A stretch of DNA of 5,793 nucleotides, from NCBI GenBank assembly GCA_900766925.1, contig CAAFXG010000206.1, forward strand, positions 1 through 5,793, written 5' to 3'. The notes beneath the pieces were generated by a model, which saw nothing but the letters and a program-made list of their open reading frames with translations, ran no database searches and was not told the origin of the DNA. The DNA is from Lachnospiraceae bacterium. Its GTDB lineage: Bacteria > Bacillota > Clostridia > Lachnospirales > Lachnospiraceae. This document shows positions 5,219-5,793 of this stretch, one piece after another (within the stretch, counting starts at the first letter, position 1; every line of letters starts with the position of its first letter). The position numbers were made by a program, and so were the translations under genes.

Positions 5219-5793
5219 TTATTGCACGGACTCTAATATTGACTCTAAATCAGTTATATTGTCTTTTTCTGTTAGATAACGTTCGTGATTGGCAGCTGTG
5301 ATGAACTTAGAGAGTGTTTCGGCAATTGTCTCCTCTTGGTCATTATACCAAATGGCATGTGTAAGGATGTGCAGTCTTTGTGCTTCCTCTTTGGAGATAA
5401 TGTCGAGCACCGGTTCTCGCCATCTACGCCTGCTGTCCGACAGATATTTAAAGTCGTGGAAGAAGGTCTGTCCATAAGAATTGACAAGTCCTGGAATCTT
5501 ATAGTCAGCAGCGAGTGTAGCCTTCGATGGGCGATGCATTGAAACTGAACTAATATTCATTCCCAATATTTCTCCCAATATGTCTGCCTCATGCCTTATC
5601 AGCCCTGGCACGTCAGAGCATTTCTCTTCGGGGTATGCCATCTCGTCAAAATGCAGTCCTATCTCATGCCCGAGAGCCGCTATTCGATGTAACCCCGCAA
5701 GACTTTTCGCCGAAGCCACATTATAGAAATCAGATGTCAGCAGCACGAAGTACGTTGATCTAACTCCAATCTCATTCTCTATTTCGGCCAATC
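5219..5793 (-). CDS. NodB-like polysaccharide deacetylase-family protein, C-terminal part
   Basis: The reading frame stays open to the window edge, so the N-terminus is missing; 190 residues are visible, ending in TAA at 5219-5221. The first visible codon is TTG and is almost certainly an internal leucine, because LAEIENEIGVRSTYF lines up with MAKIEKQFGVKASYYF inside the full-length relative at 1392-2180. Further shared blocks are GHEIGLHFDE (41-50), VSMHRPSK (83-90), an RRRWRE segment (121-126) and LTHAIWYN (143-150). Like its relative it lacks the second histidine of the usual CE4 HxxxH motif (HFDEM here). The RHDVD-type motif expected near the N-terminus would lie outside the window. Its role is probably sugar modification in the polysaccharide locus. 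The two copies are clearly divergent, not a recent duplication, and this one has much higher G+C than the other. Confidence 0.78.
   Translation of the reverse strand, partial: LAEIENEIGVRSTYFVLLTSDFYNVASAKSLAGLHRIAALGHEIGLHFDEMAYPEEKCSDVPGLIRHEADILGEILGMNISSVSMHRPSKATLAADYKIPGLVNSYGQTFFHDFKYLSDSRRRWREPVLDIISKEEAQRLHILTHAIWYNDQEETIAETLSKFITAANHERYLTEKDNITDLESILESVQ

Noticed and set aside
5789..5791. Start codon for the deacetylase-like gene at the right edge
   Set aside because: The codon is TTG, lies in the middle of a conserved block shared with the full-length relative, and the frame is still open at the window edge, so the gene is truncated by the window.

Overview
The window looks like part of a surface-polysaccharide (capsule or O-antigen type) gene cluster of a Bacteroidales bacterium (Bacteroides/Prevotella-like). 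Three things suggest this. A Wza-type export lipoprotein carries a Bacteroidetes-style YFQ segment just after its lipidated cysteine. Most starts lack a clear Shine-Dalgarno and have A/T-rich leaders. One promoter closely fits the Bacteroides pattern (TTTG, 20 bases, TAnnTTTG). The genus is inference. All credible genes lie on the minus strand, so transcription runs from high to low coordinates.

Layout in transcription order: (1) 5793-5219, the 3' part of a NodB-like polysaccharide-deacetylase-family gene that enters from beyond the window. (2) 5218-5078, a 141-base gap with a strong candidate promoter surrounded by repeated ATGAGATAA half-sites. (3) 5077-3483, a tightly coupled pair: an OLD/ABC-like AAA ATPase and a 140-residue protein with a PD-(D/E)XK-like nuclease motif, overlapping by ATGA. 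(4) 3482-3266, a repeat-rich spacer with a hairpin, an exact 21-base tandem duplication and a REP-like double palindrome. (5) 3265-254, three compact genes: a DUF354 protein, a second NodB-like protein and a non-hydrolysing UDP-HexNAc 2-epimerase (2-base gap, then an 8-base overlap). (6) 244-1, the 5' end of a Wza-like polysaccharide export lipoprotein, 9 bases after the epimerase.

The epimerase, NodB-like proteins and DUF354 protein probably act in making or modifying nucleotide-activated or lipid-linked sugars. The Wza-like lipoprotein would belong to the outer-membrane export channel. The ATPase/nuclease pair does not fit polysaccharide synthesis. It has its own promoter, is bounded by repeats on one side and an operator-like array on the other, and has the domain logic of two-gene anti-phage modules (an SMC/ABC-like sensor ATPase plus an effector nuclease in trans). 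It is the most interesting part of the window: a candidate defence cassette inside a capsule locus. That role is inferred from domains and context only.

Base composition is mosaic. Sampled 60-base lines give about 45-53% G+C in the epimerase and the upstream deacetylase gene, about 28-32% in the DUF354 and internal deacetylase genes, and 32-45% in the ATPase. This fits assembly of the locus by recombination.
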